In this document: positions 33,451 to 46,937 of the stretch, piece by piece
Layout of the letters: each line of letters begins with the position of its first letter
Position numbering within the stretch: the first letter of the stretch is position 1
Assembly (NCBI GenBank): GCA_021229015.1
Contig: CM037789.1
Span: 28,643,388 to 28,707,387 of the forward strand
Source of the DNA: Solen grandis
Taxonomy: Eukaryota > Mollusca > Bivalvia > Adapedonta > Solenidae
Length of the DNA stretch: 64,000 nucleotides
Direction of reading: 5' to 3'
Notes under the pieces: generated by a model
Databases searched by the model: none
The model's input: the letters and a program-made list of their open reading frames with translations, nothing else
What the model was told of the DNA's origin: nothing
Position numbers and translations under genes: made by a program

Positions 33451-35428
33451 CTCAAAGTTAAGTTTTGAATTACTGATTATCATAAAGCAATACAACGTAC
33501 ATAATTATATCGTTGTAACTGACTTTTAAATTATGCTGTTAAAAGCACGAAGTTTATCTATTAGCTATACATTATCGAAGAATAAATTGAAATAAAAAAA
33601 TTAAAAATAGCTTCATCGACAAATTTCAGTCACATTGTGTATATTTTGAGTCGCATACAGTATAACAAACTGCAAACATGTTGATAGATACTATATCCAG
33701 TCAAATCATCCTGGTACATGGCAAATATATCCATAACAACCCACCATATATCATATTGCAAAACATGGGTACTATATAAGAGGAAGATATTTATCACTTT
33801 TCTTGGTTATAATTGAACAACAAACCTAATCTAACCCGTAAGTTTTCTAATAAATTCTGATTATTATATATTTGTTTATACATAAGCATACTTTATTGGG
33901 CAATAATGTGACAATTTACACAAGTGAACACAGATGAACCGTCGTTTGTATCTTTATTTGTACCTTAATTAATTGGAACAGTAGCAGAAACAGATACATA
34001 AAATTAATTTGCTCCTTTATATTATCTAGAATATGACTAGAACAATGTTGCTGGTCCGTTTGTCAATATCAACGAGATGAAGCAACGAGGCACCGAAACT
34101 ATTCTGATCAACTGCGCTTCTATTACTCACCGTATACATATTATAAAAACGGGCACTTATAAACTGATGAGAAAATGACCGGTCCGGTATTTGTGGAACT
34201 ATGCTAACTAGACAATGCAGCGAAATTACATGGTAGAGTTTATCAAATATAAATAAAGGTTTTTGCAAGCAAATGATTTCACGTTTTATCTGTAGTCATT
34301 TGCACTGATTACGTTACAAAAGGTAGTTCTATGTTGGTAATGGTATCGTAGTGTAATCCAATGTTTCGTCCATTGTTTTGTTACATCAGTGACATTTTCA
34401 TTTCAGATCTTTCATATTTACCTAGAGCAAAAAGATATCCGCTTCATTGCCTTTATTAAATTGATATTTATCGAACTTTTGAAAAAGCAGAACAATACGG
34501 AACAACGACATACACGTAAAACAAGAAAAGGTCAGATGAGAACGCCTTTTTATATATTTATGCATAGGTATACCTTTTGGTAATTGGTATCAAAATGTGT
34601 ATGACAATCGGACGGTCTTGTGTTCAATCTCTGGCAGTGACATATAGTTCCATTGCTTGGCGCTCAACACATAACAGTGGTTCCAGTACTGATTTGACCG
34701 GTCTAAGGATAGTGTTACGTAATGTGATATTATGCCACGTGTCTATGGCGTTAAAAAGGTGACGTGACAGCCCAATATCTGTCTCAAATAGACATAGCCT
34801 GGAATACTGTCGGCTGGACGTTAAACCTGACAAACAGTGAACAACATGTATAGTTCAACAGTTCAACTGACATTTAGGAACAAATATTACAGTCGATGTG
34901 ACACATGCTACCTTTGTTATGTTATGAAGATACCTCACAACAGCACTGGCATTGTAATCATTGGAAGTAAAATGAAAAACACATTCATGACACGTATAAA
35001 GAATATAAGTACGTATGTATTAAAGTGTGGTGCATGTGATATCTTCTTGATTTTATCAATAAAAATAACCGTTAAATAAACAGTTTATGGCATTAACTAT
35101 TTACAATCTGCTTTTTTATTACGTTGTTCTTAGGAAATCATGCTAGAGAGAACTTTACACATGAAGAAATTCAAAACAACAAACATAAAATGTATTTTGG
35201 CTAAAATATCAAATATTTACAATTTCTTGTAAAACATTTATGAATCATAATACATATTTTCAAAGGTCAAGAAAATACAAAATGGATGAAAAACCCCTGT
35301 GAAAGGAATTAGATGAGATTTGCTTCTACAGTTGAACCATTTATCAACCCGATACTGAAATGACATCCCACATTCCAGGTGTAGCAGGTGAAATGACATC
35401 CCACATTCCAGGTGAAGCATGGCTGTTA
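33451..35428 (+). repeat. Spacer between A and B, containing diverged copy D
   Basis: Near 34290-34350, TAGTCATTTGCACTGATTAC and CTATGTTGGTAATGGTATCG parallel copy A 27340-27395 and copy B 36120-36170. Near 35260-35425, sequence parallels copy C (6560-6725), including GGCTGTTATACAA. It is more diverged than A versus B. A direct 33-base repeat (GAAATGACATCCCACATTCC core) sits at about 35357 and 35390. Confidence 0.5.
34570..34829 (+). mobile_element. SINE F2
   Basis: Contains TTGTGTTCAATCTCTGG (box B-like), CTTGGCGCTCAACA, CTGTCTCAAATAGACATAG and a 3' end GGAATACTGTCGGCTGGACG then TTAAACCTGACAAACA, matching the other F2 copies. Open frames on both strands here are shadows of it. Confidence 0.75.
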
Positions 35429-36877
35429 TACAAGGTGTATGCCATTCAAAGAAATATTTGAATAAACAGGAATATTGGCAATTATTTATTTTCCAAAATA
35501 GTTTGGCTTCGAAGATCGGTCTTCAACTCAGGAGATATCATACAGATGTCTGCCACAGTGAGTTAAAATAGCCAAGTTTCAGCTAAATCTAAGATATTTA
35601 ATAACATGATTTATGGTATTTAGCATGGTTACTTGTTAACTCACTGTGGGAGTGAATGATGCGAATCAATCCACTGCGTCGGAGTTTAACCTGGGAGCTA
35701 CTGGTACCATTTTTTCATGTCTTTGGTGTGTCTCAAATTCAGAGAGGAAGTAATTTAGTAAGTATTGTTGATTTGATTTAAGCTTGAACAATAATCGTAC
35801 CGAACTAAACCAATCTAACCTATTTTATTTATCGACTTATAAAATCGTTTTTGCATGTACTTGTACTAGCTCTTTATATTATTATATTTATATTTATAAT
35901 GAGACCAGTTATTGCAGACTTGGATCACCGAGACGAATTAACAACTCTGAGTAATTGCGCTGATATTTCTGGTGGTAAACATAACTATAAAATAGCAGCT
36001 TAAGTATTGCTTATGAATGACTAATATTAGTGTATTAGTGGAGCAAATGTTGTTTTATACAACAATCCCATCGTACTTACTCGAATTTTCTTTTAGCAAA
36101 TAGAACAGTGTATAAGAGTAGTTATTTGGACTGATCACATACCAAAGGGTAATGCTATGATGATAATGGTGTCGTGGTCCAGCCTCTGGTATCATTAAAA
36201 GGGAATTCAATCGGAATTAACATATTTTGATTTTTTTATCTAATTCATGTAGTTTAAACGAAAATAAAATGCCAGGAGAATACCTCTGCATCGCCTCCGC
36301 GATTCAACGATATGGAAAAAATATTGAACTTAATTACAAGCGAGTCGCAACGGGACATCTTGCGTGTTTCCTTAAAGTATATGTACCTCCGTCATTTTGT
36401 ACCTACTTCATTTTGTGATAAGAAAACTCAACTCTTTCAACTCAACACTTTATTTAGGCAAAATTGACAACATACATTGCCATTGATTCGCATTAATTTA
36501 CATCAGTGCATGCAAAAAATAGCATATGAAATACACACTTAAATAAGCGTTTATTTGTGTATTACTTTACATTAAACCTACTTTATCCAACATATTGCAC
36601 ATACATAAAAAACCTGGGAAATGATATGAACACAATACATATGGACGAGTAAAAAAATGAATCCGAAGAATTAGAGGCGATTTGTTTATTAAATTAAAAA
36701 AATAATGAAATTGCATCCTGACAATCGGGATGTAGCATGACTGTAATACAAACAAGTGGATATGATACATGACTAAACAAGTTTGATTGTAGGGTCATTC
36801 GCCTGTAAACTGTTTCTCACACAATTGTTTTGCATTGTATGAAGATGTTCCTCACATTTAAACGATGATTAGTACAT

Positions 36878-36936
36878 AATAGATAGATAGATAGATAGAT
36901 AGATAGACAGATAAATAAATTAATTAATTAATAAAA
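36878..36936. repeat. (GATA)n then (AATT)n microsatellite
   Basis: About seven GATA units followed by AATTAATTAATT. It is not present at the same place in copy A (about 28080). Confidence 0.9.
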
Positions 36937-39099
36937 AAGAATATATATACATGTATATACAATTTTGTTTCTTTGGTAAGAGTAAAAGCAAATATTAATA
37001 CCGTCAAATAAAAATTACCATATGGCTTTTTTAAATCAAAGATTTCATTATTTTTTTTAATCAAAAAGTCTTTGCTGCTCTGATGAACTCTGTTTAAAGG
37101 ACAAAATTCATTACAAAACATCACTCAGGAAATCTTCAATATTTCTGTATTGGATGCAAAGTCCGATGGAATCCAGAATTCATACATGACATTTTCTTCT
37201 AAGAAAAATTCAGTCTTTATATAAAAGCTTTGAAATAAAAGAACATGGCGGCAGCAAAATAAAATAACAATACAAAACATACTTCAAATGTTTAGCAATA
37301 AACTGCTATGTTGTAAAGGAATTGATGTCAAGTACATCCACCTCATTATTCTTTCTTGGGTATTCAACGAAGAACCATAAAGGAAAGAATATGTATTCAA
37401 AACATATTTTCAAAATAATGCAATCTGAAAGTAGGGTAATGGCCATATTATAACCAGATATCCACGTTATCTTTGTAATTATTCTTTGTTTTCACTTGCA
37501 TTACAGTGTACCCTTAATTATGTTTAAAACTCCGGTTCTCATTGTTTGACGTTGAAATTAGGATATATTGCAGAGACAGTGTTAACATTTGATTTCAGAA
37601 TGTATAATTTAGACAGTTTGAATTACCGCTTTTATTTTCAATCTTTTCAACAGGTCTCGTCACTTTTCATCTATCCAAAGTAATCAATATATCTCTAGTA
37701 TACTTGCAAGGTTATTTGAACTGTTTCTACGATTCTGAAAGGTTTGAACTTCTTCAGTTCATACTCGGTGTCTAATTCTATTTAACGCCACCTTGAAATG
37801 AGTAATATGATTACATTCATTTACACTCTAAGTACATTACCCTTTACTGGCATTGAAAAGAATTAAGTTAAAATTTACATGTTATATTATTAAAATTGTG
37901 TTCTTTTTACTTTACTACAAGACTTGATAATTGTTCAAGTGACATCATCAAAATGATGATTTTGGATGTAATCAAATCAAAGATTTGATCTTTTCTCACC
38001 TTAAATTTTCAATTGGCTAACTACATTAAATATCATAAATGTCGGAACAATTAAAGAGAAAGATCATCTAGAGTAAATAATCTTGATGTATGTATCATTT
38101 TGGATCAATGGCGATTTGACAATGTACTGTCATCAGCGATCACAGAGCCTCCGAGAAACCTTCAGGAAGACCCGTAAATCAGCAACGAATTCATGACAGT
38201 AAACAACCCAGTCAGCTTCTTTCAAGACTTAAGGACCTACCCTTTTCTACATTAATTAAAAGCTCATTCTCCTGGTGTTTTGTGCTCCTAATGGCATTGC
38301 TGAATCATATTGCCGATGGCGAAGATAGACTTCTAGCTACATAATAAACAAACCGGTATGAAAACATATATTTCATCTACAACTTGAGTACCAAAACATA
38401 GAGCCCTAAGTGACTAAATAGTAAGTTTGCAATGTATTATTTGCTTTTAATCAGTATAACTTGAATACGGTCCAAAACTGGAAAACTTAGAAATATCAAC
38501 TTATTTTCAAGATATAAGAAAGGGCCATGAATCATTACAAATAAATCCGACTAAAATCCAAAAGTAGGTCAGAATAAGCGCTAAATAATAAATACTATTT
38601 CCAGACCGACAGACAGACAGACCAACCGACAAACGTGATTCTAATATAGCCTTTTCTAGCATATAATAAAACATCATGGCCAAATGCTGAAGTTGCAACT
38701 GTTTAATAGAATTGTTGATTCAGCATGTCCCTGCTATTGGAAAAGACGTTATTCATAATCTCCTGATTTTATTTTCAACTTATGCAGGGACGTAGCCAGG
38801 AAAACACATAAAGGTAAATAACTTGACTAGACATGTTTGTCCGTTCAAAAGCTGTTTCTATCTAAATAGCTGTAATCATTTAAAGAATAACTGGAAACGA
38901 ATGTGAACAATTTTCTTTAGATAACTACGGTTTTATTTATGAATAATATTTCTCCCTTGTGTATCTTCTGCATAAATAAACATCTTTATTTTCATTCGTT
39001 TATAATACAGAGCTAAGGCAAATTCTTCTCCTTTTTGGCAATTGACTCCAAAACGGAAGAGCTTTATAATAATTTTAAGCATACATTCGTTTTCTTAGT

Positions 39100-39785
39100 T
39101 AGATGTATGAAGCACGTCATTGTATAGTTCACTAAATAGAAATGTTTAAGTTAATAAAACAGAATAATTCCTGTATATGCATGTAATGCCTATGAAAATA
39201 TTTCTAGCTCCGTGTTCTCGGAAAAAAAGAATAGTACTTAAATATGATGTTTATATCCAAACTCTAACTCTTACTATGCCATTAACTTTGAATTGGGGTT
39301 TGAGAATGATGCTAAAATCTGAGCCTGAGATCTTATTTAGTATTCTCAAGAACACGCGGTCTGAATTGTTTCATTGTGACAACGGCGCCATTGCGGTTGT
39401 TGTATTTAAGTTTACCATCGCCGAGACAGTATTTCAATCATATTTTCCTATTTATTATTGGTCAAATAAGACCCTACATGCACGGAGACATACAGTTATC
39501 GTGTGACTAGAGTTTGCGATCGGCCGCGATCAATCGTGGTGACCTGCGGCTGCTCGCACCATCGATCGAAACCAGTCATGGGATAATACCTATTCTAGAA
39601 TGGCAATGCTTATGATGGCGACAATGTTAATTATCTTTGTTTCCCTAAAAATCAGATTCATTTTAATTTGTGAACAAAATATAATTTTGCATAGCCATAT
39701 TTAAAATAAGGAGTTGGGTGCCATTTTAACACACACAACCGAAAACCGTATTTGCATCGAATATCTTCCAGACATTCCAAAATTT
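39100..39785. mobile_element. Copy-B-only insertion, includes SINE 3' end and GC-rich patch
   Basis: Copy A reads through from AGCATACA to the CTCTTTA region (30895-30985) without this stretch. Inside, TTTACCATCGCCGAGACAGT and ATGCACGGAGACAT (39408-39495) match the reverse of SINE F1. A GC-rich patch with GCGATCGGCCGCGATC lies at 39512-39592. A 109-codon open frame (39177-39506) runs into the SINE end and is not credible as a gene. Confidence 0.55.
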
Positions 39786-41075
39786 ATTTGCATTTATATT
39801 AACAACATCTGTCCGTATTGCTCTTTAGAGAGATATCATAAGGTGGCAGTGCTTTATCTCTCATAAACACAGGGATATGAAGAAATCTTATAACACTTTA
39901 TCCCTAATTTTTTTGCTAGATTACAATTGATTTCTAAATTGATGCCCATCTCGTGATAATTTTGAGCTCAACACAAACACTAATAATACGCGTACTCATA
40001 CATCAACACGACGACGAGAAGTTACTGCTCCCATGATTTTGTAATGGGTCTAAGTCACAGTACCTAACGATTTATTGCATGGCCGGCAACAGACATGTGG
40101 TAAGACGTGGATATAATTTTCGTGACTAAATGTCAATCACATAAGTCGTTAAACTGACAATTGCACTGGAAACTGGCATCTACATATCTTGCATGAGTTG
40201 GAAATAGTTCCAAGGTAACATTAACAAGTTTACTTGAATCTCATCCACGTTAACCACATTTATTCCTTCGATGGGCATGTGAAAGGAAATAGCTGCAAAA
40301 ATGCAAGACCTAGACAATATCCAATTAAATGCTCACACAACATTGGATCCGGTTCGACAAAAATATGGCATCGACTATTCAAACGCAACATAGGTTAATT
40401 ATTTTATCTAGCAGTTCATTTTGCAGATCTTTTGTAAAGCTTTTTGGGAAGTTTTCGCAGCAAAGAGTAAATTCACCAGAATGGAAATGATTCATATTCC
40501 CTTGAATATCTGTCGTGCAATTATGTGCAAAATAGTTTCATGCGTTTGAGCGCATCTGCATAGACGAAATTGTTTCTTAAGTTTCACAGGAAACCGTTAT
40601 TCGCGTTCAGGGCTCATGTTTCACTGCCAGGAATGGCAAACATTATTGTTAGTGAAGTTAAGGGCAATGCTCGTACATTTTTGCATGTAATTACATATAG
40701 ATGCCTTTAGATGTGTCTGTTTCAGTTCCTTCGATTACATTTTCAAAAGAAGTAACTAGCAATTATTCTTTTTGCTGATGTATTCAGAAATAATGGATGT
40801 TTTCTTTTCTTCAGAAGTGAGGTTTAATAGATACATATAAACATATATGTTAACCATTGCTTTTTATGGGGACATGCACTTCTACATATTGCCGACTGAC
40901 TAAAACACGCAGTTATTTAGATACTTGAAATAAATACTCCGCTTTAGAAACAGCAATAGTACAAAACACTACCATTAAATTGTCTAAGTCATGAAGTGGA
41001 CCAGGGCTGTGCAGATGACGTACGTACCAAACTTTTAACCAGAGCAGCACTGCCCTTAAACACTGAACTTGCTGA

Positions 41076-41170
41076 TAGGTATATACCCTTGTGTATTTTC
41101 AATGTTCGTCTGGAATCAAACCCACGACATTTAATGTCGGATGTGGAGGCTAAGCCATTTACTGATAATC
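41076..41170 (-). mobile_element. tRNA-like fragment in copy B
   Basis: On the minus strand AATGGCTTAGCCTCC is followed about 25 bases later by GTGGGTTTGATTCC, resembling boxes A and B. Copy A lacks it (near 32870). Short and without a tail. Confidence 0.4.
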
Positions 41171-41900
41171 AGTTAAGTTTGCAGACATAGCTGTTCTCGT
41201 TTTACTAACACCCTTGTTTATTTGATAAATTAGAGGCTAGGTACAATTCGCTTCAACCGCAAACTGATTTGTAGTTATGACTTTTTATTTACTTAAGGCA
41301 GGCCTCTATGTATGTGCCCACGACTGCGATAATGGGACTTATGGTGAAAAAAGACATTTCAAAATATAGTCAAGATAAGATGTTTTAACGTTGGATAGTG
41401 TTAGAGTAGACAAACTCCTATGGTGGAAATATCAAATCATTATGTCAAACAGAATAAGAAGAAAAACCCTACACAAACAATATAATTGGAACCCATTAAA
41501 AAACACTGAAAGACATTATAGAAACAAAACGAAATTGCAGTTGTTCTAGAAACAGTTTGGTATCTAAGAAATTGGCATAACAACCACACAAATTCCAGAA
41601 TTTGGGCATGTTCATTTTATCAATTTAAGTACAACATTGTTTAAATGATTAAACGTTTCTTTTTTAATGTGTCAAACAATTTTGCATACGTTTATAGATG
41701 CCATTTTTTGCGTAAGACAGTGCTCAGCCCTGAAGCAGTTATTGAAGTTGTCATGGATACAGAATTTAATTTAGACATTTTGCAAATTTATAGTTTTGCA
41801 TAATCTAAGTGAGTCCGAACATTTTTTTCCGTATAAAAATTCAAGAGATATGTTTTAAATGTCAAGCAATTCTTATTATAAACATTTTCATATGACGCCG

Positions 41901-42000
41901 NNNNNNNNNNNNNNNNNNNNNNNNNNNNNNNNNNNNNNNNNNNNNNNNNNNNNNNNNNNNNNNNNNNNNNNNNNNNNNNNNNNNNNNNNNNNNNNNNNNN
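41901..42000. other. Assembly gap (100 N)
   Basis: Exactly 100 N, the usual placeholder for unknown length. Copy B is cut here, and the P/R/Q array starts 1.3 kb further on. Confidence 1.
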
Positions 42001-43279
42001 TAATTCTTAAACCATGTATGGAATATATAAACAAAAAAAATTATTAGACCAGAAAAAGCTTAAATCAATGTTTTATTCTACAAATTAATGTTTTTGAAAC
42101 ACATTTATAGTGTTTGATGTAGAAAAAAATATCAAAAACATGATTTTTTTTATGTTAGAACATGTATAGGGTCTGAAGTCTCAGAGGCTCTGACAGGGCG
42201 AGAGGGTCACTTTTAAAAACCGGGATTATTTTCCTTTTCAGATGGTAAAAAGTCTTTAAATTTATCAAAAAAGTCAGAAATGTAATAAAAATTACAAACA
42301 CAACAGAAACATTGAGTTTCGCAAAAGTGTCCATTAGGATCCCACTACCTTAAATCAGTCCCTACGTCGTAAATTTGGATGACCTCGTTTTCAAATCGAC
42401 CGGTCGCCTTGTCCTAATCTGAAGAATACCCGTTTGTGTAGCGCTCGAATCGGACAGGCATCGGGGTGTCATCGGACAGACGCCGCTTCCCTGGTTCCTG
42501 GACGGAATGGCAAAGGCATTTTGTAGCCAAGATCATCCAGAAATAACATACGTCTCCGGAATATCAGCCAAGCCACATTTTTATGCGTATATAATAATTG
42601 TCTGCATAAACAAACCTTACGCTCTGAGAAAACTAACAGAGAAAAATCCGCACCGAAGAAGTTGACATTTTTTTTCTAAAGTTTAAAACACTACTTTATT
42701 TATAGTAAAGACTTACTTATATATACTTAATATATATTTCAGACCAGCTATCTTTAAACAAGTTAGTTCAAGTGAAGACATAAATAAAATGGCATGCAAC
42801 TTTCCGAAATAACGCGCTTTATCGCTTGCCTCGAGAGTTAATGAGAGTTAATGGGCACAACAAGGGACTTTTATTAAACTCCTTTAAGATTACAAGAATT
42901 ACTTCCCTTATTACAGTACACCGCAGGCTATATGAATAACAGTTTTCCTTCTACACATGTGTCCGGTCATTGTGTTTTTGTTTTTGGCGGGGGGTGGGGG
43001 TTCTGTTTATTTAAGATCCAGTTGACCTATTAAAATATCTTCATTTATTTAGGTTTATTAAATGCAGTGTTCTAGATAGTAAATGATTCAAATGCAGAAA
43101 CAAGACAAATTTTGATGCCAAGGATCAAAGACGCCGCGCATGTTTTTGAAGCACGACTTAAATAAAGCAAAGCCAAATACATGATTCATTTCTTATATAA
43201 TTATTAGAATAGTTGGGGTCTGCAAGATGCATGGAATTTCCAGACAGTAAGCTACTAAGGCAGTACTAATGTCAATGTA
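42001..43279. other. Unassigned between the gap and the array
   Basis: No homology to copy A, copy B or the blocks was seen. GT-rich patch near 42978-43001. No gene recognised. Confidence 0.4.
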
Positions 43280-46200
43280 AAACGAATAGTTTTACAAGAT
43301 AAACGCACTGGATTATTTTTTCTAACAGAAACATTTTATGTTAAAGTAAAAATAAGATACGCATATTTCAATGACGTTGCAAAATTTGGTTACTCGTGCG
43401 ACCTTGCCCGTGTCAAAATCATTCGTCTGCTTTGTTTTATAGCGAGCGCAGCTCGAGACGGGCAACATATATAATTATGTGTTAGTCACTGTGACATTTA
43501 TGATAAAAAAAAAAAAACATGCATAAACCTCTTAGGTTCTTCTCGAAAATCTCTCGGATCTGATCGTACCTACTAGTATAGTTTGCTTTATCAGTATGAT
43601 AAATCTTATGTATCTACATGTACTGTAGATTAGATCTCTCTCATTAATAAAGTAAATCAAGCTCAAAAGATTTTCAGGGAGATTCTTATATTCAAGATGT
43701 TGTTTATCTATGCATTTTGTTTAGATATTTTTATCTATGATTCGTTGTCACAGTAAGACCCACATACTCTCTCTCTCTCTCTCTCTCTTCATATCTTCCT
43801 TTTTACACAGCTGACAAAATTCCACTCAAAAAATTTATATTTCAACCCTGAAATAATCATGGTTATTTTATTTGTTGGTAACTTATATGCATGAGCTTGG
43901 TTAAAGTATTAAGATGTAATTATGTCATGTTATTGCTAAAACACACAATTCCTTTGTATAAATTTGCAAATTTTTTTTATGCTTGATCATTCATGTTTGG
44001 ATAACATGCATCCTGTAATTATGCAATTTACTATATATAAGTTGTTATTCAATCTAGTGACCATCTGTTTGATTATGTTTATGTCTTTATCCCCTGTTAC
44101 AAAAACACCATTTCTTTTTATTTATTACCTAGTTTTTTTGACTTGACTATTTGAGTTTACCGTCGCTTCGACAGTATTTCAGTCATGTAGCGCGTCTAGC
44201 TAGTTACAGGTGGAGGAAAACCCCGTATGCACGGAGGCATCCGAGTAGAACCGCCGACCTACCGCAAGCCAGCTGGAAGGCTTCCTCACATGAAAATCCG
44301 AATGACCCTGTTGGGATTCGAACCCACGCGGTGAGGGGATGAGTGAGTGTTAAAGGTAGCCTAGTCTTTTTAAATGAAATAAAGTCTCTGGTCTTACATA
44401 ATTTACAGAGAAGTCAATTGTTAACAAGTTTGGTTTATATGGCTTATCCTCTCCAAGTGGTTGTATTCTTCATATATCCATAAAGTGTGAGGATAATTAA
44501 ATTGATTCATTTATTGTAAGGGGAAGGGGGTCTCTAGGTTTGTCTAGTCATCGATCCTTTAACTTATCAGGGACCATATTTGTATTATCGTGCTACATAC
44601 ATTAACGAGATATTTTACATCGAGCGTGACGTATTTTGACAGGAAAACACCAATAATTCGCAAAATTTATTGATCCTTGTTTCCAAACAGTTATTTTTTT
44701 CCTTAAAAGTAAGGGAAAATGATAAAAAAAAAATTAATACCATTTTATGTTTCTTTCATTTATTTTTTTTCCAAACGACCCGTTAAATCTACCGATAACT
44801 CTAAGCTAGCAGACGATAATAGATTTATGTAAGCCAACAGCTGCCAAGCGTTCAATGAAGGCGACCATTAGCAAATGCAATTTGGTACCCTGATTACACT
44901 CTGCAATATACCAAGGGTGCAACCGCTCACTCTACTGATTATTGGATTCACTGAACAAAGAACAGTTCTTAAATTAATGCATGTTTGATGCACTTCTCAA
45001 CATAACTATATAGGATGTCATTTAGTTGTTGTTAACGCAAAATTAACACTTGACAATTATCACAATACAGCATGCTCATATATTCCTTGCAGGTTTTTTT
45101 ACCCACAAAATTGGCCATGCATCCACAAAATTGAAGGACTCTCTAAATAAAGGGGTACAAAGCTCTGGAAAAAAACAATTGTATCCCCAGTTGTATGACA
45201 ACTATGAGTATGATGTTTCTTGTTCTCATTTGGATCATCTTAAATCTTACACCAATATGTGCTGTTACGAAGAACAGATAACTTTATTACAACTTTTGTT
45301 TATACATATTATCTCTTAATGTCCAACATACACGCGACAGACTTATTTTGAGTTCAATAGTGACAAGTGAAGACGTCATTATGGAAATAGTTTGACTGTT
45401 GTTGGTTTTGGACTTTTTATATTGTTTTCAATTACCATTGACCACTTATTACATTTGAAAGGAACATATTGATGCATCAGGGAGTATATTTAATCTAAAG
45501 GTGAGGATTGTTGTCTCGTTTTCTAATGGTGAACTCGATACTCTAGGAAAAGTCCAGTAGCACGTTCTATCAAAAGAGACAACTAGAGGCAGTAATAAAC
45601 CCATGCCAAGTCAAGACAATATAATCTGCGCTCGCTTCGAGGCATATCGCCTTGTACATACTACTTATATTAAACTGCTTTTTCATTGATTTTTCAAATT
45701 GACGATTTGTATCTGTATTCTGAATATTTTAAGATCTCAAAACATCTTTGAAAAAATAAATTCTAAGCTTTAATGAATCGGGTTGCTTGCAAGGTACATG
45801 TACGTTAACTAAGTTTTAAAACCCGTTGCCACGGAGGTCTAGGTTTTCACATCTCTGCCGTTGCCTACGAATTTAAGGAGAAGTCATCAGATACACATTA
45901 TATGTGTCCAGTTTCTTTTTTATAACGATTGAAGACCTGCATATTTTGAATCTTGTTATTAAATTTAATCAATTTATGCAAGTAATTGATCCATAAAGTG
46001 TTTCTTTTGAACATATTACTGTTTTTTTTATTTTACAATAATAACAGTAGTTGCTCCCTGTTTTGATTATGTGGCTCCATTTGCAAAATGAAAACCTATT
46101 CCATACTGACGCCACGTTTCTAAAAACAAAATATATGCGAGTATCATACAACGCAATTTCTGGTATCCGACTTTCCGAAAACAGGGCCGGGTAATAAACT

Positions 46201-46422
46201 AATAAATTGGAAGGGGGCGTAACTACATTTTCAAGACCATTTCATATAGATTAACGTCCCTGAATGGGGATTTCAACAGAGAGCGGGAAACGAAACCTCT
46301 TCTTAATACTCTTAGTTATAAATCTTTTCAAATGAAATGTAATTACTTGATGTCAATGTGTTCAAGGTAAGGATGTGCTATTTATTATGTAGACTTGTGT
46401 CTATTTAAGTTTAGTAAGGAAG
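43280..46422 (+). repeat. Block P1 of the higher-order array
   Basis: Starts at ACGAATAGTTTTACA and ends at TAGTAAGGAAG, matching P4 (57839-61030) throughout. P2, P3 and P5 are partial versions. It contains a CT microsatellite (43767-43788), a minus-strand SINE F1, the words TTTACATCGAGCGTGACGTA and CGGGTTGCTTGCAAGGTAC, and an unrecognised 89-codon frame at 45050-45319 that is broken in the other P blocks. Confidence 0.92.
44138..44354 (-). mobile_element. SINE F1 in block P1, 5'-truncated
   Basis: Reverse orientation: TTGACTTGACTATTTGAG tail, TTACCGTCGCTTCGACAGT, ATGCACGGAGGCATCC, and box B as GGGATTCGAACCCACG. It stops at GTGTTAAA, before box A. The same truncation occurs in P2 and P4, so the insertion is older than the block duplications. 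Confidence 0.85.
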
Positions 46423-46497
46423 GGACCGTTCCGAGCTTTTCCGCATAACGCGCCGTCCTTAGTTATTGTTGCTATGCCTCAAAAGCTAACTTTCAAG

Positions 46498-46596
46498 ATG
46501 GCCGCCACTGACGCTGTAGCATCTGATTCCCGAACTCATATACAGGATAATATATCAATAAAATACTTGCCTAACGGTCTTCAAATGTGGGAATAA
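46498..46596 (+). CDS. Candidate 32-residue ORF with YY1-like start context
   Basis: TTTCAAGATGGCCGCC combines a good translation start context with the core of a YY1 site (AAGATGGC), a pairing seen at 5' ends of housekeeping genes. The ORF reads MAATDAVASDSRTHI and on to YLPNGLQMWE, then TAA. The stretch before it is GC-richer (GCATAACGCGCCGTCC), promoter-like. R2 has the same ORF with one amino-acid change. It could be a relic first exon. No function recognised. Confidence 0.3.
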   Translation: MAATDAVASDSRTHIQDNISIKYLPNGLQMWE

Positions 46597-46937
46597 TAAA
46601 TAAAAAAAGGCCCACGATTACTTTACCGAAGTCCTTATTTAAAAAATCAAGATCTAATGGATAATTGACCTAAGATAAAGTAAGAGAACCTATGACAGTA
46701 AAATGTAAACATCGTGTACATTGGTTGAATTTTAAGCCGATCAAGTACGATCAGTGTTTTATCTACAATAATGGCACTATGAGTTATCATGTGTTCTAAA
46801 AGGCCAAAAAAGAAAAGAACGTAATTTCAGTGATTTAAATTCAAAGCAATTTTATTTCAAATTATAAAACTCGACCGTAGGTAAATAAATCACCGACAGT
46901 TTGATATGGAAATATTACCAGTAAAGCCAGTGCTACA

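Larger units (their letters stand above)
35429..41900 (+). repeat. Diverged segmental duplication, copy B (cut by the gap)
   Basis: Follows copy A in the same order and orientation and is still homologous where the N gap begins. It lacks the copy-A SINE, the TTAA element and most of the 154-base array. It has its own insertions near 39100-39785 and 41076-41170, and a deletion relative to A at about 37462 (A 28670-28850). Confidence 0.85.

Noticed and set aside
39177..39506. 109-codon plus-strand frame in copy B
   Set aside because: The second half is the reverse of SINE F1. The frame is absent from copy A and has no recognised domain.
45050..45319. 89-codon frame in P1
   Set aside because: It is broken or shortened in P2, P3 and P4, and no protein family was recognised.
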